A stretch of DNA of 64,000 nt from Desulfobulbaceae bacterium (GTDB taxonomy: Bacteria > Desulfobacterota > Desulfobulbia > Desulfobulbales > Desulfurivibrionaceae), in assembly GCA_004332195.1 (NCBI GenBank), contig SJBG01000001.1, positions 124,001 through 188,000 of the forward strand, given 5' to 3'. Under the pieces are notes generated by a model. That model ran no database searches. It had not been told where the DNA came from and saw nothing but the letters and a program-made list of their open reading frames with translations. Positions 55,790 to 64,000 of this stretch are shown in pieces. Numbering within the stretch: the stretch's first letter is position 1; every line of letters starts with the position of its first letter. The position numbers and the translations under genes were made by a program.

Positions 55790-56434
55790 CTAGGAGCCGG
55801 ATCGCCGCCATTTCTTTTCATCTCCGCTCAGCAAACGGGCAATGTTATCGTGGTGTTTGAACCAAATCAGCCCGGCAACAACCAGGGCCAACAGGCATTC
55901 CAGCCCGGGAAAGGGCCAGGTAACCCCTGAAATCTTGAAAAAGTCGGAGTTGTAAATGAGCCAGATCAGACCCGGCATAAACAAGGCGGCGCTCAGCGAG
56001 GCCAGCGAGACATAACCCCAGTTGAGCAGGACCAAGACAAAAACCAACATCGCCCCCAAGGCGGCCCAGGGGGTTAAAAACAAAAAAATCCCCAGCGCGG
56101 TGGCCACGCCCTTGCCCCCCCTAAAACCCAGGTAAATCGGGAAAAGATGTCCGACAAAGGCCGCAGCCCCGCAAAGTGGGATCAGATAGAACCGGGATTC
56201 ATCCCCCGCAAGCACCCAGGAGGTCAGCAGCATCGGCGCTACCCCCTTGAGCATGTCGGCGGCCAAAGTTGCCAGGCCCAGTTTGTTCCCCAGCAATCGC
56301 CCAACATTGGTGGCCCCAATATTGCCGCTGCCCGCTTGCCGAACATCTATTCCTGCCATCCTGCCGAAAAGCAGGCCAAAGGGGATGGCTCCCAGCAGGT
56401 ATGCCCCCAGTAGCAGCAAAACATAAGTTGTCAT
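55790..56434 (-). CDS. plsY: Glycerol-3-phosphate acyltransferase PlsY
   Basis: 214 residues from ATG 56434, six bases after GGAG; the ATG at 56446 overlaps that site. Five or more helices and PlsY motifs GSGNIGATNVGRLLG, FPIYLGFRGGKGVAT, and a C-terminal NIARLLSGDEKK. It acylates glycerol-3-phosphate with acyl-phosphate, the first step of phospholipid synthesis. Confidence 0.95.
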   Translation of the reverse strand: MTTYVLLLLGAYLLGAIPFGLLFGRMAGIDVRQAGSGNIGATNVGRLLGNKLGLATLAADMLKGVAPMLLTSWVLAGDESRFYLIPLCGAAAFVGHLFPIYLGFRGGKGVATALGIFLFLTPWAALGAMLVFVLVLLNWGYVSLASLSAALFMPGLIWLIYNSDFFKISGVTWPFPGLECLLALVVAGLIWFKHHDNIARLLSGDEKKWRRSGS

Positions 56435-56506
56435 TGCCAACTCCATTAGCCCTTACCTGCCATTGCCCTAATATGCTATATTCACCGGTTTCAGACCGGT
56501 TTTCAC

Positions 56507-56522
56507 GTACGTTCACGAGCAC
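56507..56522. repeat. Second copy of the 16-bp GTACGTTCACGAGCAC motif
   Basis: Identical to 39681-39696. Lies 73 bp upstream of the plsY start codon, in the plsY/guaD divergent gap. Confidence 0.5.
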
Positions 56523-56629
56523 GATGCAAACGTTTCGTGGGCCGGTATCGGGATGATAGCATAGTAATACACCAGTTCGCCAGGGCTATTAAATTGTGAT
56601 TTTTTTGCAATCTTTGGAGTTGTGGCCTT

Positions 56630-57100
56630 ATGAGTCACCAAAAATTCATCCGTGAAGCCATTGCCTTGGCGGAAACCATGTTCAACGAGGGAGAAGGTGG
56701 CCCTTTTGCCGCCTTGGTGGTGCGGGACCAAATCGTGCTCGGTCGGGGCTGGAACCGGGTCACCTCAGCCCTGGATCCCACCGCCCACGCCGAAATCGAA
56801 GCCATCCGGCAAGCCTGTCAACAGGTGCGGAGTTTCAATCTGGCCGGATGCATTCTCTATGTCAACTGCGAGCCCTGCCCAATGTGCCTGGCCGCCATTT
56901 ACTGGGCCGGGATCAAAAGTGTTTATTACGCTGCCGATCGTCACGACGCTGCCGCCATTGGCTTTGCCGACCACCATATTTATGAAGAACTGGCCGGCGA
57001 GAGGACAAAACGCAAAATTCCCATGCGCCAAATGATGCGGGAAGAGGCCCTGACGCTATTTAATAAATGGCGGGAAAAACCCGATAAAACAAGCTATTAA
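56630..57100 (+). CDS. CMP/dCMP-type nucleobase deaminase, guanine deaminase-like
   Basis: 156 residues. Zinc site: AHAEIEAIRQA and CEPCPMCLAAIYW (HAE and PCxxC). The following SVYYAADRHDAAAIGFADHHIYEEL matches the GuaD (Bacillus) branch rather than TadA or CMP deaminase. It would deaminate guanine to xanthine. A start at 56630 is the first ATG; upstream is the CAGTTCGCCAGGGC motif. Confidence 0.85.
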   Translation: MSHQKFIREAIALAETMFNEGEGGPFAALVVRDQIVLGRGWNRVTSALDPTAHAEIEAIRQACQQVRSFNLAGCILYVNCEPCPMCLAAIYWAGIKSVYYAADRHDAAAIGFADHHIYEELAGERTKRKIPMRQMMREEALTLFNKWREKPDKTSY

Positions 57101-57203
57101 AAGTTGGGTTAGTTCTCACAAAATAACCGCAGTGACGATAAATTTGATCTGGAGCAAAGGGTTCCCGGTCATCGTCGATACTTAATCACCCGGAGGATAC
57201 ATC

Positions 57204-58898
57204 ATGTTTTGTTATCAATGTGAACAGACGGTAAAAGGTGAAGCTTGCAAGGTCGTAGGGGTTTGCGGTAAAATCCACGAGGTCTCGGCCCTTCAGGACC
57301 TGTTGATTTACGCGTTGCAGGGCCTGGCCCTGGTGGCGGTGGCAGGCCGCGAAGTGGGGGTGGTGGACGACGAGATCAATGTTTTCACCATGGAGGGGGT
57401 TTTTGCCACTCTGACCAACGTCGACTTCGATCCGCAACGCTTTGTCACCCTGATCAAACGAGCTGTGGCCTTGCGGAATGCCCTCAAACCGCAAGTCCAA
57501 GCTGCCGGCGGCAACACCGGTCTTGCCCAAGAGGCATGCAACTTCACCCCCGCTGTCGAGTTGACTGAACTGGTCAAACAGGGCGAAGCGGTAGCCCTGG
57601 ATTCTGACCCTCACGAGAATGCCGACATCAGGTCGCTCAAGCACATCCTGCTTTTCGGCATCAAAGGGGTGGCAGCTTATGCCGATCATGCCAAAATCCT
57701 GGGCCAGGAAGATGACCAAGTTTACGCCTTCATCCAGGAAAGCCTGACCAACACGCTCCGCCAGGATCTGGACTTAAATGATTGGGTTGGTCTGGTCCTC
57801 AAATGCGGAGAAATTAATCTCCGGGCCATGGAGTTGCTCGATGCCGGCAACACTGGCGTTTATGGTCATCCGGCGCCTACCGAGGTGCCGCTGGGGGCCA
57901 GGCAAGGCAAGGCTATTCTGGTTTCCGGCCACGACCTGAAAGACTTGGAAATCCTGCTCAAGCAAACCGAAGGCCAGGGGATCAACATCTATACCCACGG
58001 CGAAATGTTGCCCGCTCACGGTTATCCCGAATTAAAAAAATACCCGCATTTGTACGGTCATTACGGCACCGCTTGGCAGAACCAGGGTAAAGAGTTTGCC
58101 GAGTTCCCTGGGAGCATCCTGATGACCACCAACTGCATCCAGAAACCGGCGTCATCTTACCAGGACAACATCTTCACCACCGGCCTGGTCGGCTGGCCTC
58201 AGGTGACCCATGTTGACGACAAGGGTTGCAGTTCGATCCTCGACAGGGTCAAAAGTGTTGTGGGTTTGGGCTTTGCCGACCAAGGCAAGGATTTCAGCCC
58301 GGTAATTAAGAAAGCTCAGGCCATGTCCGGCTTTGCCAGTGACTCCGACCAAGGCAAGGTCATGGTGGGTTTTGCCCGCAATACCGTATTGGGAGTAGCC
58401 GATAAGATTATCGAGGCCGTCAAAAATAAAGACCTTCGTCACTTCTTCCTGGTGGGCGGTTGTGACGGGGCCAAGCCGGGTCGCAATTATTACACCGAAT
58501 TCGTGGAAAAAGTACCCAAAGATTGCGTGGTCCTGACCATGGCCTGTGGCAAGTTTCGTTTTTTTGACAAGAATCTCGGCGATATCGGCGGCATTCCTCG
58601 CCTGCTTGATGTTGGTCAATGTAACGACGCCTACTCAGCGATTCAAATTGCCGTAGCCCTGGCCAATGCCTTTGATTGTGGGGTCAACGACCTGCCGCTC
58701 TCGATGATTATTTCCTGGTACGAACAAAAAGCGGTGGCAATTTTACTGAGCTTGTTTCATCTCGGAATCAAAAATATCCGCCTGGGGCCAACCCTGCCGG
58801 CCTTTATCACCCCAAATGTGCTCAAGGTCTTAGTGGATAATTTCGCCATCAAGCCGATTACTACCCCAGATGATGATTTGCGGGCAATTCTGGGCTAA
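57204..58898 (+). CDS. hcp: Hydroxylamine reductase, hybrid cluster protein (class I)
   Basis: 564 residues. N-terminal CYQCEQTVKGEACKVVGVCG has cysteines spaced C-x2-C-x8-C-x5-C, the class I (anaerobe) pattern for the first Fe-S cluster. The hybrid-cluster ligands lie further on (HGEMLPAHGYPELKK, TTNCIQ, GCSSI, GGCDGAKPG, TMACGKFRF). Reduces hydroxylamine or nitric oxide; the GAGG before the ATG is clear. Hcp and the NIT receptor may share a link to nitrogen oxides, but they lie ~8 kb apart. Confidence 0.95.
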   Translation: MFCYQCEQTVKGEACKVVGVCGKIHEVSALQDLLIYALQGLALVAVAGREVGVVDDEINVFTMEGVFATLTNVDFDPQRFVTLIKRAVALRNALKPQVQAAGGNTGLAQEACNFTPAVELTELVKQGEAVALDSDPHENADIRSLKHILLFGIKGVAAYADHAKILGQEDDQVYAFIQESLTNTLRQDLDLNDWVGLVLKCGEINLRAMELLDAGNTGVYGHPAPTEVPLGARQGKAILVSGHDLKDLEILLKQTEGQGINIYTHGEMLPAHGYPELKKYPHLYGHYGTAWQNQGKEFAEFPGSILMTTNCIQKPASSYQDNIFTTGLVGWPQVTHVDDKGCSSILDRVKSVVGLGFADQGKDFSPVIKKAQAMSGFASDSDQGKVMVGFARNTVLGVADKIIEAVKNKDLRHFFLVGGCDGAKPGRNYYTEFVEKVPKDCVVLTMACGKFRFFDKNLGDIGGIPRLLDVGQCNDAYSAIQIAVALANAFDCGVNDLPLSMIISWYEQKAVAILLSLFHLGIKNIRLGPTLPAFITPNVLKVLVDNFAIKPITTPDDDLRAILG

Positions 58899-59234
58899 AA
58901 AAACGGTGGAGAACAAGCTCTATGCAATGTCCCGGACAAGACAGCCGTTATTGGAATGGTAGTGCCGTATTTGAAACCTCTCAAAGGTGTTGAAATTAAC
59001 TGACCAAAGGCTGAGAAAAATTTTTCTGCAAGCCAAATTGGCCATTGAATTTTTTATTTTTCACCCCTGCTGGCGATTATTTTTGACTTGCAAATATATT
59101 TTTGCTTTTTAATCCCTTTTTGGGGCAGCACTTTAAGTAAGGCAACAAGTCGTTTTCGCTAACATAGACAGAAAAATCAGTTGGTTATCTTGCGTGCTAA
59201 GCAACGTTGCAGTTTTTGGCACGCGTTGAGCGTA
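58899..59234. other. 336-bp gap holding the left end of an IS
   Basis: After hcp the DNA turns AT-rich. The proposed IS left end is GTGTTGAAATTAAC at 58987. No gene and no clear terminator seen. Confidence 0.4.
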
Positions 59235-60844
59235 TCAGGCCGCAGCAAATATATACTGTTGCTGCGCTGGCATATTGATAGGTTTCTTTTTCCTTGTACC
59301 GGCCATTTTTATTAGTAGTACAGCGATTGAACTCAACGTGCATCTGGCCATTGTTGCATGCTGGCTTCTTACTCGTAACGTTTCAAGACCGGTTTGATTT
59401 TTTAATAGGTTAAAAGGCCTTTCACAGTTTTTACGAATATCATGGGCCTTTGGTATCATTCCTGTTGCGTGGGGGATTCGTTGAAAAAGCCCGCGATCCA
59501 TTGGCAAAAAACGACATTGTGGGCATGAGTGCAGGTGTAGGCGCTCACCCGGCAAGGCACCACACTTAAATTCGTGGTTCTGGTCTTCCGAGCCGACATG
59601 CCGCATGGAGATAGAGCATTCATCATGACAAAAAACAGCGCCGGTATTTCCGTCGACATATTCAGGCAATGCCACTTTTGCAGAGGGAGGCGCTGTGACA
59701 ATTGCACCGGTATCCCTGTATAGAGAACCATCTTTATCGTGGTAAGCTTCGTCGGCAGTAATAAGCTTTACTTCAATCCCCATTGCCTGGGCAAGACGAA
59801 CCAGGAATGGTAAAAAGTGGCTATCATGATGATTAGCAGGAGCCAGAAGAGAGACGAGGGGGAAACTTTGGCCCGATTGAGCATCAATAGCCGTGAGAGT
59901 ATGTAAACGATAGCCAATGACGAATTGAGATTTATCCCGTTTATTGCGGCGTTTGCCGCAATCACAGTCAATGTCATTGTATATCCGTATTTTTTTGCCC
60001 TTGATCTCGACACTGGCTAAGGGAACTCTGCAATCGTTAGCAAGTTCTGTTGAATCAACTCCATGAAGGGCACAATCACCTAAAAGTCCTGATTGGTTGA
60101 AGTAATGAAGGATATACGCCAGTAAATTGACCTGCTGCGTAAAAGAGAGGCTGGATCTGAACTTACTGAGCTGGCTATGATCAATAGTGGTATTTTTGTG
60201 TAACGGCAAACCAATGAATACACGGTTTTGTTTTCGATCCAGGCCAAGATACTCATCGGTGCAAAATTTACGGTAGCTTATCTCTGGATATTTTATTGCT
60301 TTGAGCAATTCGGCACGGAATAAGGTGGCCGGGAAAAGATCCCGTGTTGCTGGTCTAAAGCCTTCATATGATAGGATGCGATTGATTATCGTGTCATCGA
60401 TTAATCTATCAACAAAAGCAAGTTTTTCATCTTTGATATAGATAGGGGAACGTTTATAACTACTGAATTTTATGATTCTATTTTCGTTAATCATATCGAT
60501 AAATCGAGCCATTTCATCAAGCTTGATGATCCCCTTCGGAATTTGGCTTTCAATGCCAAGCAGTTCTTCCACTGGAGCCTCGACAACTTGTTTGAAATCG
60601 TGTTCAGCAACAGCTTCAGCCAGTACCGTGCGGGCAATGTCCTTCTTTTGCTTTTTTCGTAGACGATTCCAGTTGGGGAATTGTTTTTTTAGTTGTTTCC
60701 GTATGGTTCGTTTGATATCTTTGTGGTGCATGAAGAGCCTCCGTTTTGATGTTACTTCTCGGCGAAAATAATCAACACCATTATAGAGGCTTTTCTGCCT
60801 TAACTAAATGTTTTTATTCACAAAAACATAACTTATTTCAACAC
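58987..60844 (-). mobile_element. Insertion sequence with a 498-residue DDE transposase
   Basis: About 1.86 kb. Ends proposed from GTGTTGAAATTAA (58987) and its near complement TTATTTCAACAC (60833-60844). Flanking DNA is AT-rich, lower GC than neighbouring genes, fitting a recent arrival. The transposase is intact. Family (IS4-like or an unclassified group) not fixed; target-site duplication not identified. Confidence 0.65.
59235..60731 (-). CDS. DDE transposase
   Basis: 498 residues. N-terminal basic region (MHHKDIKRTIRKQLKKQF), then a DDE domain: CALHGVDSTELAND (first D), VKLITADEAYHDKDG (second D) and a C-terminal Y-(2)-R-like block (KNCERPFNLLKNQTGLETLRVRSQHATMA, shortened: NCERPFNLLK with E). 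A four-cysteine patch (HSCPQCRFLP and CGALPGE) may bind zinc. Full length, no frameshift. Confidence 0.85.
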   Translation of the reverse strand: MHHKDIKRTIRKQLKKQFPNWNRLRKKQKKDIARTVLAEAVAEHDFKQVVEAPVEELLGIESQIPKGIIKLDEMARFIDMINENRIIKFSSYKRSPIYIKDEKLAFVDRLIDDTIINRILSYEGFRPATRDLFPATLFRAELLKAIKYPEISYRKFCTDEYLGLDRKQNRVFIGLPLHKNTTIDHSQLSKFRSSLSFTQQVNLLAYILHYFNQSGLLGDCALHGVDSTELANDCRVPLASVEIKGKKIRIYNDIDCDCGKRRNKRDKSQFVIGYRLHTLTAIDAQSGQSFPLVSLLAPANHHDSHFLPFLVRLAQAMGIEVKLITADEAYHDKDGSLYRDTGAIVTAPPSAKVALPEYVDGNTGAVFCHDECSISMRHVGSEDQNHEFKCGALPGERLHLHSCPQCRFLPMDRGLFQRIPHATGMIPKAHDIRKNCERPFNLLKNQTGLETLRVRSQHATMARCTLSSIAVLLIKMAGTRKKKPINMPAQQQYIFAAA

Positions 60845-61025
60845 TTTTTGTATAATCATATTCTTGAACCCTTTGTGAATATTCTATATGTATGCGGTAC
60901 ATATTCATTTGGGGCCATATGTCAAGTTGTTTTTTGGAGGGCTGTTGGGCCATGCCCTAACGGCCCGATCAGATATTTAAGAAGGTCAAGTATCCGGTTT
61001 GGCCGGCTAATCCTAATCGCTTCAC
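60732..61025. other. 294-bp gap with IS right end
   Basis: IS right end to ~60844, then AT-rich DNA grading into GC-rich sequence. The GC-rich 60950-61010 stretch has no ORF of note. No gene seen. Confidence 0.4.
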
Positions 61026-61682
61026 CTAAATCCCCAGCAAGATCATAATCAGGCGGTGCAGGGCGTGGATGGGTGGACCGATTATGGCGCCCAGGGTGCC
61101 GGTGGCCAGCAGAACCAACAAAATGATAAAGCCCACGCTCTCCAAACGGTTGTATTGGTCGGCCAAGCCCGGTGGCAGCAGGCCGGAAACGATACGACTG
61201 CCGTCTAAGGGCGGGATCGGCAACAGATTCAGGACCATCAGGACCAGGTTAATCAAGATTCCGGCCCCACCCATATAGACTAAGGGCAGGCCCAGCATCG
61301 GGATCGCACCGGCCAAGATCACCCCGACCTTCGCTACCAGGCCCCAGAGCAGGGCCATCAGCAGGTTGGACAGGGGGCCGGCGGCGGAGACCAACATCAT
61401 GTCCCGGTTGGGATTGCGGAGATTACGCTGATTAACCGGCACCGGCTTGGCCCAGCCGAAAACAAAGCCGGTGCCCAACACCAGCAGGATTCCCGGAACC
61501 AGCAAAGTACCCACCGGGTCGATATGTTTGATTGGGTTTAAGGTTAGACGGCCCAGCATCATGGCGGTGGGATCGCCCAGGCGGCGGGCCATCCAACCGT
61601 GAGCGACCTCGTGGACGGTGATGGCAAATAGCAGGGGAAAGGCCCAGATAGCTATGGTTTGGATTAGGGTTAACTCAAACAT
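61026..61682 (-). CDS. M50-family membrane metalloprotease (site-2 protease type)
   Basis: 218 residues, about five helices. Zinc motif HEVAH in ITVHEVAHGWMARRLGD and a C-terminal NLLPIPPLDGSRI supplying the aspartate. There is no PDZ domain, so it is the short type, not RseP. Cuts membrane-embedded substrates; target unknown. It diverges from the RibD-C gene. Confidence 0.88.
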   Translation of the reverse strand: MFELTLIQTIAIWAFPLLFAITVHEVAHGWMARRLGDPTAMMLGRLTLNPIKHIDPVGTLLVPGILLVLGTGFVFGWAKPVPVNQRNLRNPNRDMMLVSAAGPLSNLLMALLWGLVAKVGVILAGAIPMLGLPLVYMGGAGILINLVLMVLNLLPIPPLDGSRIVSGLLPPGLADQYNRLESVGFIILLVLLATGTLGAIIGPPIHALHRLIMILLGI

Positions 61683-61726
61683 GGGGGGTGTTTTTTCCTC
61701 AGAATGTTTTTAAGAATGTTCCTATC

Positions 61727-61900
61727 CTGTCAGGCGAATCATCGACAGAGGCCGGTTTATTTGTCCTTGCGAAAGCATAAGGGTTATTGCTATGCTCACC
61801 AACGGATTGCCTGGGGCCACCGGTTAGCATATCCCCGTTTACCGCAAAAGATACCGGGCGACTCGGGGAAAAGCAACATCCAAGCAGCGTAATCTTGTAA
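61727..61900. ncRNA. Possible structured RNA in the M50/RibD-C gap
   Basis: GC-rich, no supportable ORF. AGCATA-type words pair in two exclusive ways: with TATGCT on one side (GCATA...TATGC, 61781-61804) or with TTAGCAT on the other (ATGCTCACC with GGTTAGCAT, ~61800-61840). Competing hairpins are what riboswitches and regulatory RNAs show. I do not recognise a class; the minus strand carries a GTTGGTGAGCAT word like one in 6S RNA, too weak to call. Confidence 0.3.
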
Positions 61901-61928
61901 TCCTTATTTCCCTGCGGAGCTTTAATCG

Positions 61929-62579
61929 GTGAAAGTGAATATGCAGGTGAGCTTAATCGCGGTGATGACCCTCTGCGGTAAAATCAGCCCTGGCAACTTG
62001 GGAAGCAGCGAGGATCGGCGTTTGCTTGAAGATATCCGAGCCATCACCGACGCCAGTTTGTTGGGGGCGGGGTCTTTGCGGGCGGAGAATGCCGAGATGC
62101 GGGGACCAGGTGGGTCTCTGCCGGTCGCCAGGATTCGAGCGTTGATTACGGCATCTGGACAACTGCCTTGGCGCGAGCGCAAAATTTTCCGACTCGGCCC
62201 TCGTCCTCTGGTTTTTACCGCGGCTCATCGGGTTGCCGCCCTGGTCGAAGAGCTGGAGGAGCGGGCTGAAATTATCGGGTTGCCAGCCGACGGTCAGGCG
62301 CTGGATCTCACTGCCGCCTGCCGATACCTGTCCCAACAACGGGGAGTAAAAAAACTGTTGCTTGAGGGTGGCGGGGGGTTAAATTATCAGGCCCTGCGCC
62401 AGGGCATCGTCGATGAACTGCTGATTACCATCGCCCCCAAATTATCAGGAGATCGTCAAGCCGCCACGTTGTTGACTGGGGATGGCCCACTAGGGTCACC
62501 TTTTCTTGGTCTGGAGCTCATGTCCTGCCGCCCAGCCGAGAACGGTGAGCTTTTCTGCCGCTACCGGGTCAGGAAATGA
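61929..62579 (+). CDS. RibD C-terminal-domain reductase
   Basis: 216 residues, dihydrofolate-reductase-like fold of RibD_C: MQVSLIAVMTLCGKISP, LLGAGSLRAEN, KLLLEGGGGLNYQAL and ELLITIAPKLSGDRQA. In riboflavin synthesis the domain reduces the ribosyl side chain, usually fused to a deaminase that is absent here. Stand-alone forms have varied roles. An internal ATG at 61941 may be the true start. Confidence 0.8.
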   Translation: MKVNMQVSLIAVMTLCGKISPGNLGSSEDRRLLEDIRAITDASLLGAGSLRAENAEMRGPGGSLPVARIRALITASGQLPWRERKIFRLGPRPLVFTAAHRVAALVEELEERAEIIGLPADGQALDLTAACRYLSQQRGVKKLLLEGGGGLNYQALRQGIVDELLITIAPKLSGDRQAATLLTGDGPLGSPFLGLELMSCRPAENGELFCRYRVRK

Positions 62580-62648
62580 TGATGTTCTTGTTAGGAAGCC
62601 CTAAGTAACCAGGCTTTGACCTGAGTGAGTCCTAAGGAGAAACCTAAT

Positions 62649-63392
62649 ATGCATCGACAGGAACTTGCCGTTATGTTCTCCGGTGGCACCGATTCCCTGG
62701 CCGTCTACGCCCTGGCCGCCGTTGGTCGTCACCCGGATTTGCCCCGACCAACCATGATTCACCTGTTGCACATGCTTAACGGGATGAGCCGCTTGCACGA
62801 ATTTCCCCGACAACGTTTTAACGTTGCCCAGGAAATTCTTGCCACCAAGAGCAGTTCGTCGGAACAACTGCCCGCAACCGTGATGGTGGAACTGGATATG
62901 GGTCGTCTCTTCCAGGGCCTCTGGCTTGATCGTTTCGAAGAGCTGATGCCGCGCTATCACGGCAAAAACCTGGTGTGTGTGGCCTGCAAGCTGGCCATGC
63001 ACACCAAGGCGATCATCTACTGTGTCGAGCATTTGGTGCCGGTGCTAGCCACCGGTTACGCCCGTAGGCAGGAGTATTATCCCGAACAAAACCCCACCTT
63101 TATGGATCGGATTGCCGCCTTTTCCGAACACTTCGGGATTCGCACCATCTTTCCGGTTTTTGATCAGTTCGATGACGCGCAGATTACCCGTCACGTTTTA
63201 GAAGACTTCGGCTTGCCCTCCACCGGCGGCGGCGAACGCAAGTGCCTTTTTTGTCAGACCCTGACCACCGCCGGCGCCGCCGAAATCGGTCAATATCTTG
63301 ACGACATGATTCCCCGGGCCGGGGAATACATCGAACATAAACTTCACGGTCGAGTGCGGGAAGCGGCCCAGATCTTTCCTCCGGGCCGTTGA
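62649..63392 (+). CDS. PP-loop ATPase/adenylating protein of unknown substrate
   Basis: 247 residues from ATG 62649 (AAGGAGA eight bases upstream). ATP-binding PP-loop [15 protein letters not shown] at the N-terminus, then two cysteine pairs: [15 protein letters not shown] (mid-protein) and [10 protein letters not shown] (near the C-terminus), a pattern seen in sulfur-transferring or cluster-binding adenylyltransferases. PP-loop enzymes activate a carbonyl by AMP transfer. I do not recognise the subfamily; not QueC, ThiI, TtcA or MnmA. Confidence 0.7.
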   Translation: MHRQELAVMFSGGTDSLAVYALAAVGRHPDLPRPTMIHLLHMLNGMSRLHEFPRQRFNVAQEILATKSSSSEQLPATVMVELDMGRLFQGLWLDRFEELMPRYHGKNLVCVACKLAMHTKAIIYCVEHLVPVLATGYARRQEYYPEQNPTFMDRIAAFSEHFGIRTIFPVFDQFDDAQITRHVLEDFGLPSTGGGERKCLFCQTLTTAGAAEIGQYLDDMIPRAGEYIEHKLHGRVREAAQIFPPGR

Positions 63393-63406
63393 GGATCTCA
63401 AAAAAA

Positions 63407-64000
63407 ATGAAACGACCAAAAATTACCATTATCGGCGCGGGCAACGTTGGGGCCACCGCCGCTCATTGGGCCTTGAGCCGTAACCTTGGCGACGTGGTAC
63501 TGCTGGATGTGATGGCAGGCATTCCCCAGGGCAAGGCTTTGGATCTGCTGCAGGCCGGGCCGGTGGACGGCTTTTGTTGGCGGGTGGTTGGCAGCAATGA
63601 TTATCGTGATTCGGTGGACTCCGATGTGGTGATTATCACCGCTGGTCTGGCCCGCAAGCCCGGGATGAGTCGAGATGATTTGTTGGCCAAAAACGTCGAA
63701 ATCGTCAAAAGTTGCGCTGAACAGACAGCCCGTTTTTCCCCCAACGCGGTTCTTATCGTAGTGACCAACCCCATTGATGCCATGGTGTATACTGCTTACC
63801 GAATTTCCGGTTTTCCCCGCCAACGGGTACTCGGCATGGCCGGGGTCCTGGATTCGGCCCGTTACCGGACCTTTCTGGCCGCGGCCTTGGGGGTAGCCCC
63901 CCGGGATGTCAACGCCATGGTGATGGGGATTCATGGTGATAATATGCTGCCTCTGGTTCGCCTGGCCAACGTGGCCGGGGTACCGGTCAGCGACCTGCTC
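63407..64000 (+). CDS. mdh: Malate dehydrogenase (cut by window end)
   Basis: 198 residues visible. NAD site [17 protein letters not shown], substrate loop [27 protein letters not shown] and [17 protein letters not shown] with the substrate-binding arginine, and the catalytic-histidine region [15 protein letters not shown]. The RKPGMSR loop favours malate over lactate. ATG at 63407 follows GAGG at 63391-63394, 12 bases upstream. 14 bp after the PP-loop gene, probably co-transcribed. Confidence 0.92.
   Translation, partial: MKRPKITIIGAGNVGATAAHWALSRNLGDVVLLDVMAGIPQGKALDLLQAGPVDGFCWRVVGSNDYRDSVDSDVVIITAGLARKPGMSRDDLLAKNVEIVKSCAEQTARFSPNAVLIVVTNPIDAMVYTAYRISGFPRQRVLGMAGVLDSARYRTFLAAALGVAPRDVNAMVMGIHGDNMLPLVRLANVAGVPVSDLL

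Noticed and set aside
59768-60013. Small frames inside the transposase gene
   Set aside because: Overlap an intact DDE transposase in other frames without motifs.
61704-61892. 62-residue plus-strand frame in the M50/RibD-C gap
   Set aside because: Composition is not protein-like (His/Arg/Gln-rich), it has no start site, and it overlaps the inverted-repeat region.
61727-61900. 6S RNA on the minus strand
   Set aside because: Only one short word (GTTGGTGAGCAT) resembles 6S RNA; I could not build the closing stem and central bubble.

Overview
The window is a gene-dense Gram-negative bacterial chromosome segment, with lipid A genes (lpxA/D/I), a secretin-dependent pilus and many overlapping start/stop codons. 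Gene content points to an anaerobic member of the former Deltaproteobacteria (Desulfobacterota). The signs are a class I hybrid cluster protein (hcp), a DUF4911-like protein, YedF, a PxxKW cysteine-rich protein, the lpxD-fabZ-lpxA-lpxI order and a citramalate-synthase-like enzyme. This is inference from gene content, not a phylogeny. I saw no rRNA, tRNA or CRISPR array.

Layout. 1-9.1 kb: the 3' end of cimA, a ComEA-like HhH protein, then a minus-strand block miaA-pgsA-recJ, purB, a DUF4911-like gene, miaB and a PHP phosphoesterase. 9.1-12.7 kb: a palindromic repeat, serC-rlmN, a very large palindrome, ung and a small membrane gene. 12.7-30 kb: an MSHA-type pilus locus. Its assembly genes (mshM-mshL-mshN-mshE-mshG-mshI-mshJ-like) run leftward from 28.9 to 19.6 kb, and a major-type prepilin diverges at 29.2 kb. 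Minor pilin genes lie further left at 12.7-15.5 kb. Between the two leftward blocks sits a rightward wzz-wbpM polysaccharide pair. A HicA toxin gene lies inside the minor pilin block, and the start of its HicB antitoxin partner is fused in frame to a pilin-like protein.

30-45 kb: yedF, small membrane genes, a telA-xpaC module with a 29-residue microprotein, birA, surE, a tautomerase, a frameshifted ligA, queC, lpxI-lpxA-fabZ-lpxD, ihfA and eno. 45-61 kb: a decayed IS3-like element, a PxxKW protein, a chemoreceptor, pepA, a CNNM/CBS protein, a broken membrane gene, an HtrA-type protease, mgtE, plsY, a guanine-deaminase-like gene, hcp and a second IS with an intact transposase. 61-64 kb: an M50 protease, a RibD-C reductase, an uncharacterised PP-loop protein and the 5' part of mdh, cut by the window edge.

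Three themes recur. (a) Many short tandem duplications and low-complexity expansions lie inside genes (recJ, pgsA, birA, ligA, wbpM, mshN, a mshK-like gene, a broken membrane gene). (b) Perfect inverted repeats lie inside reading frames. (c) A ~140-bp repeat with terminal inverted repeats occurs twice, once supplying the stop codon of lpxI. Frameshifts in ligA, the IS3 orfB and a membrane gene may be real or may be assembly errors; two of them are at homopolymers.
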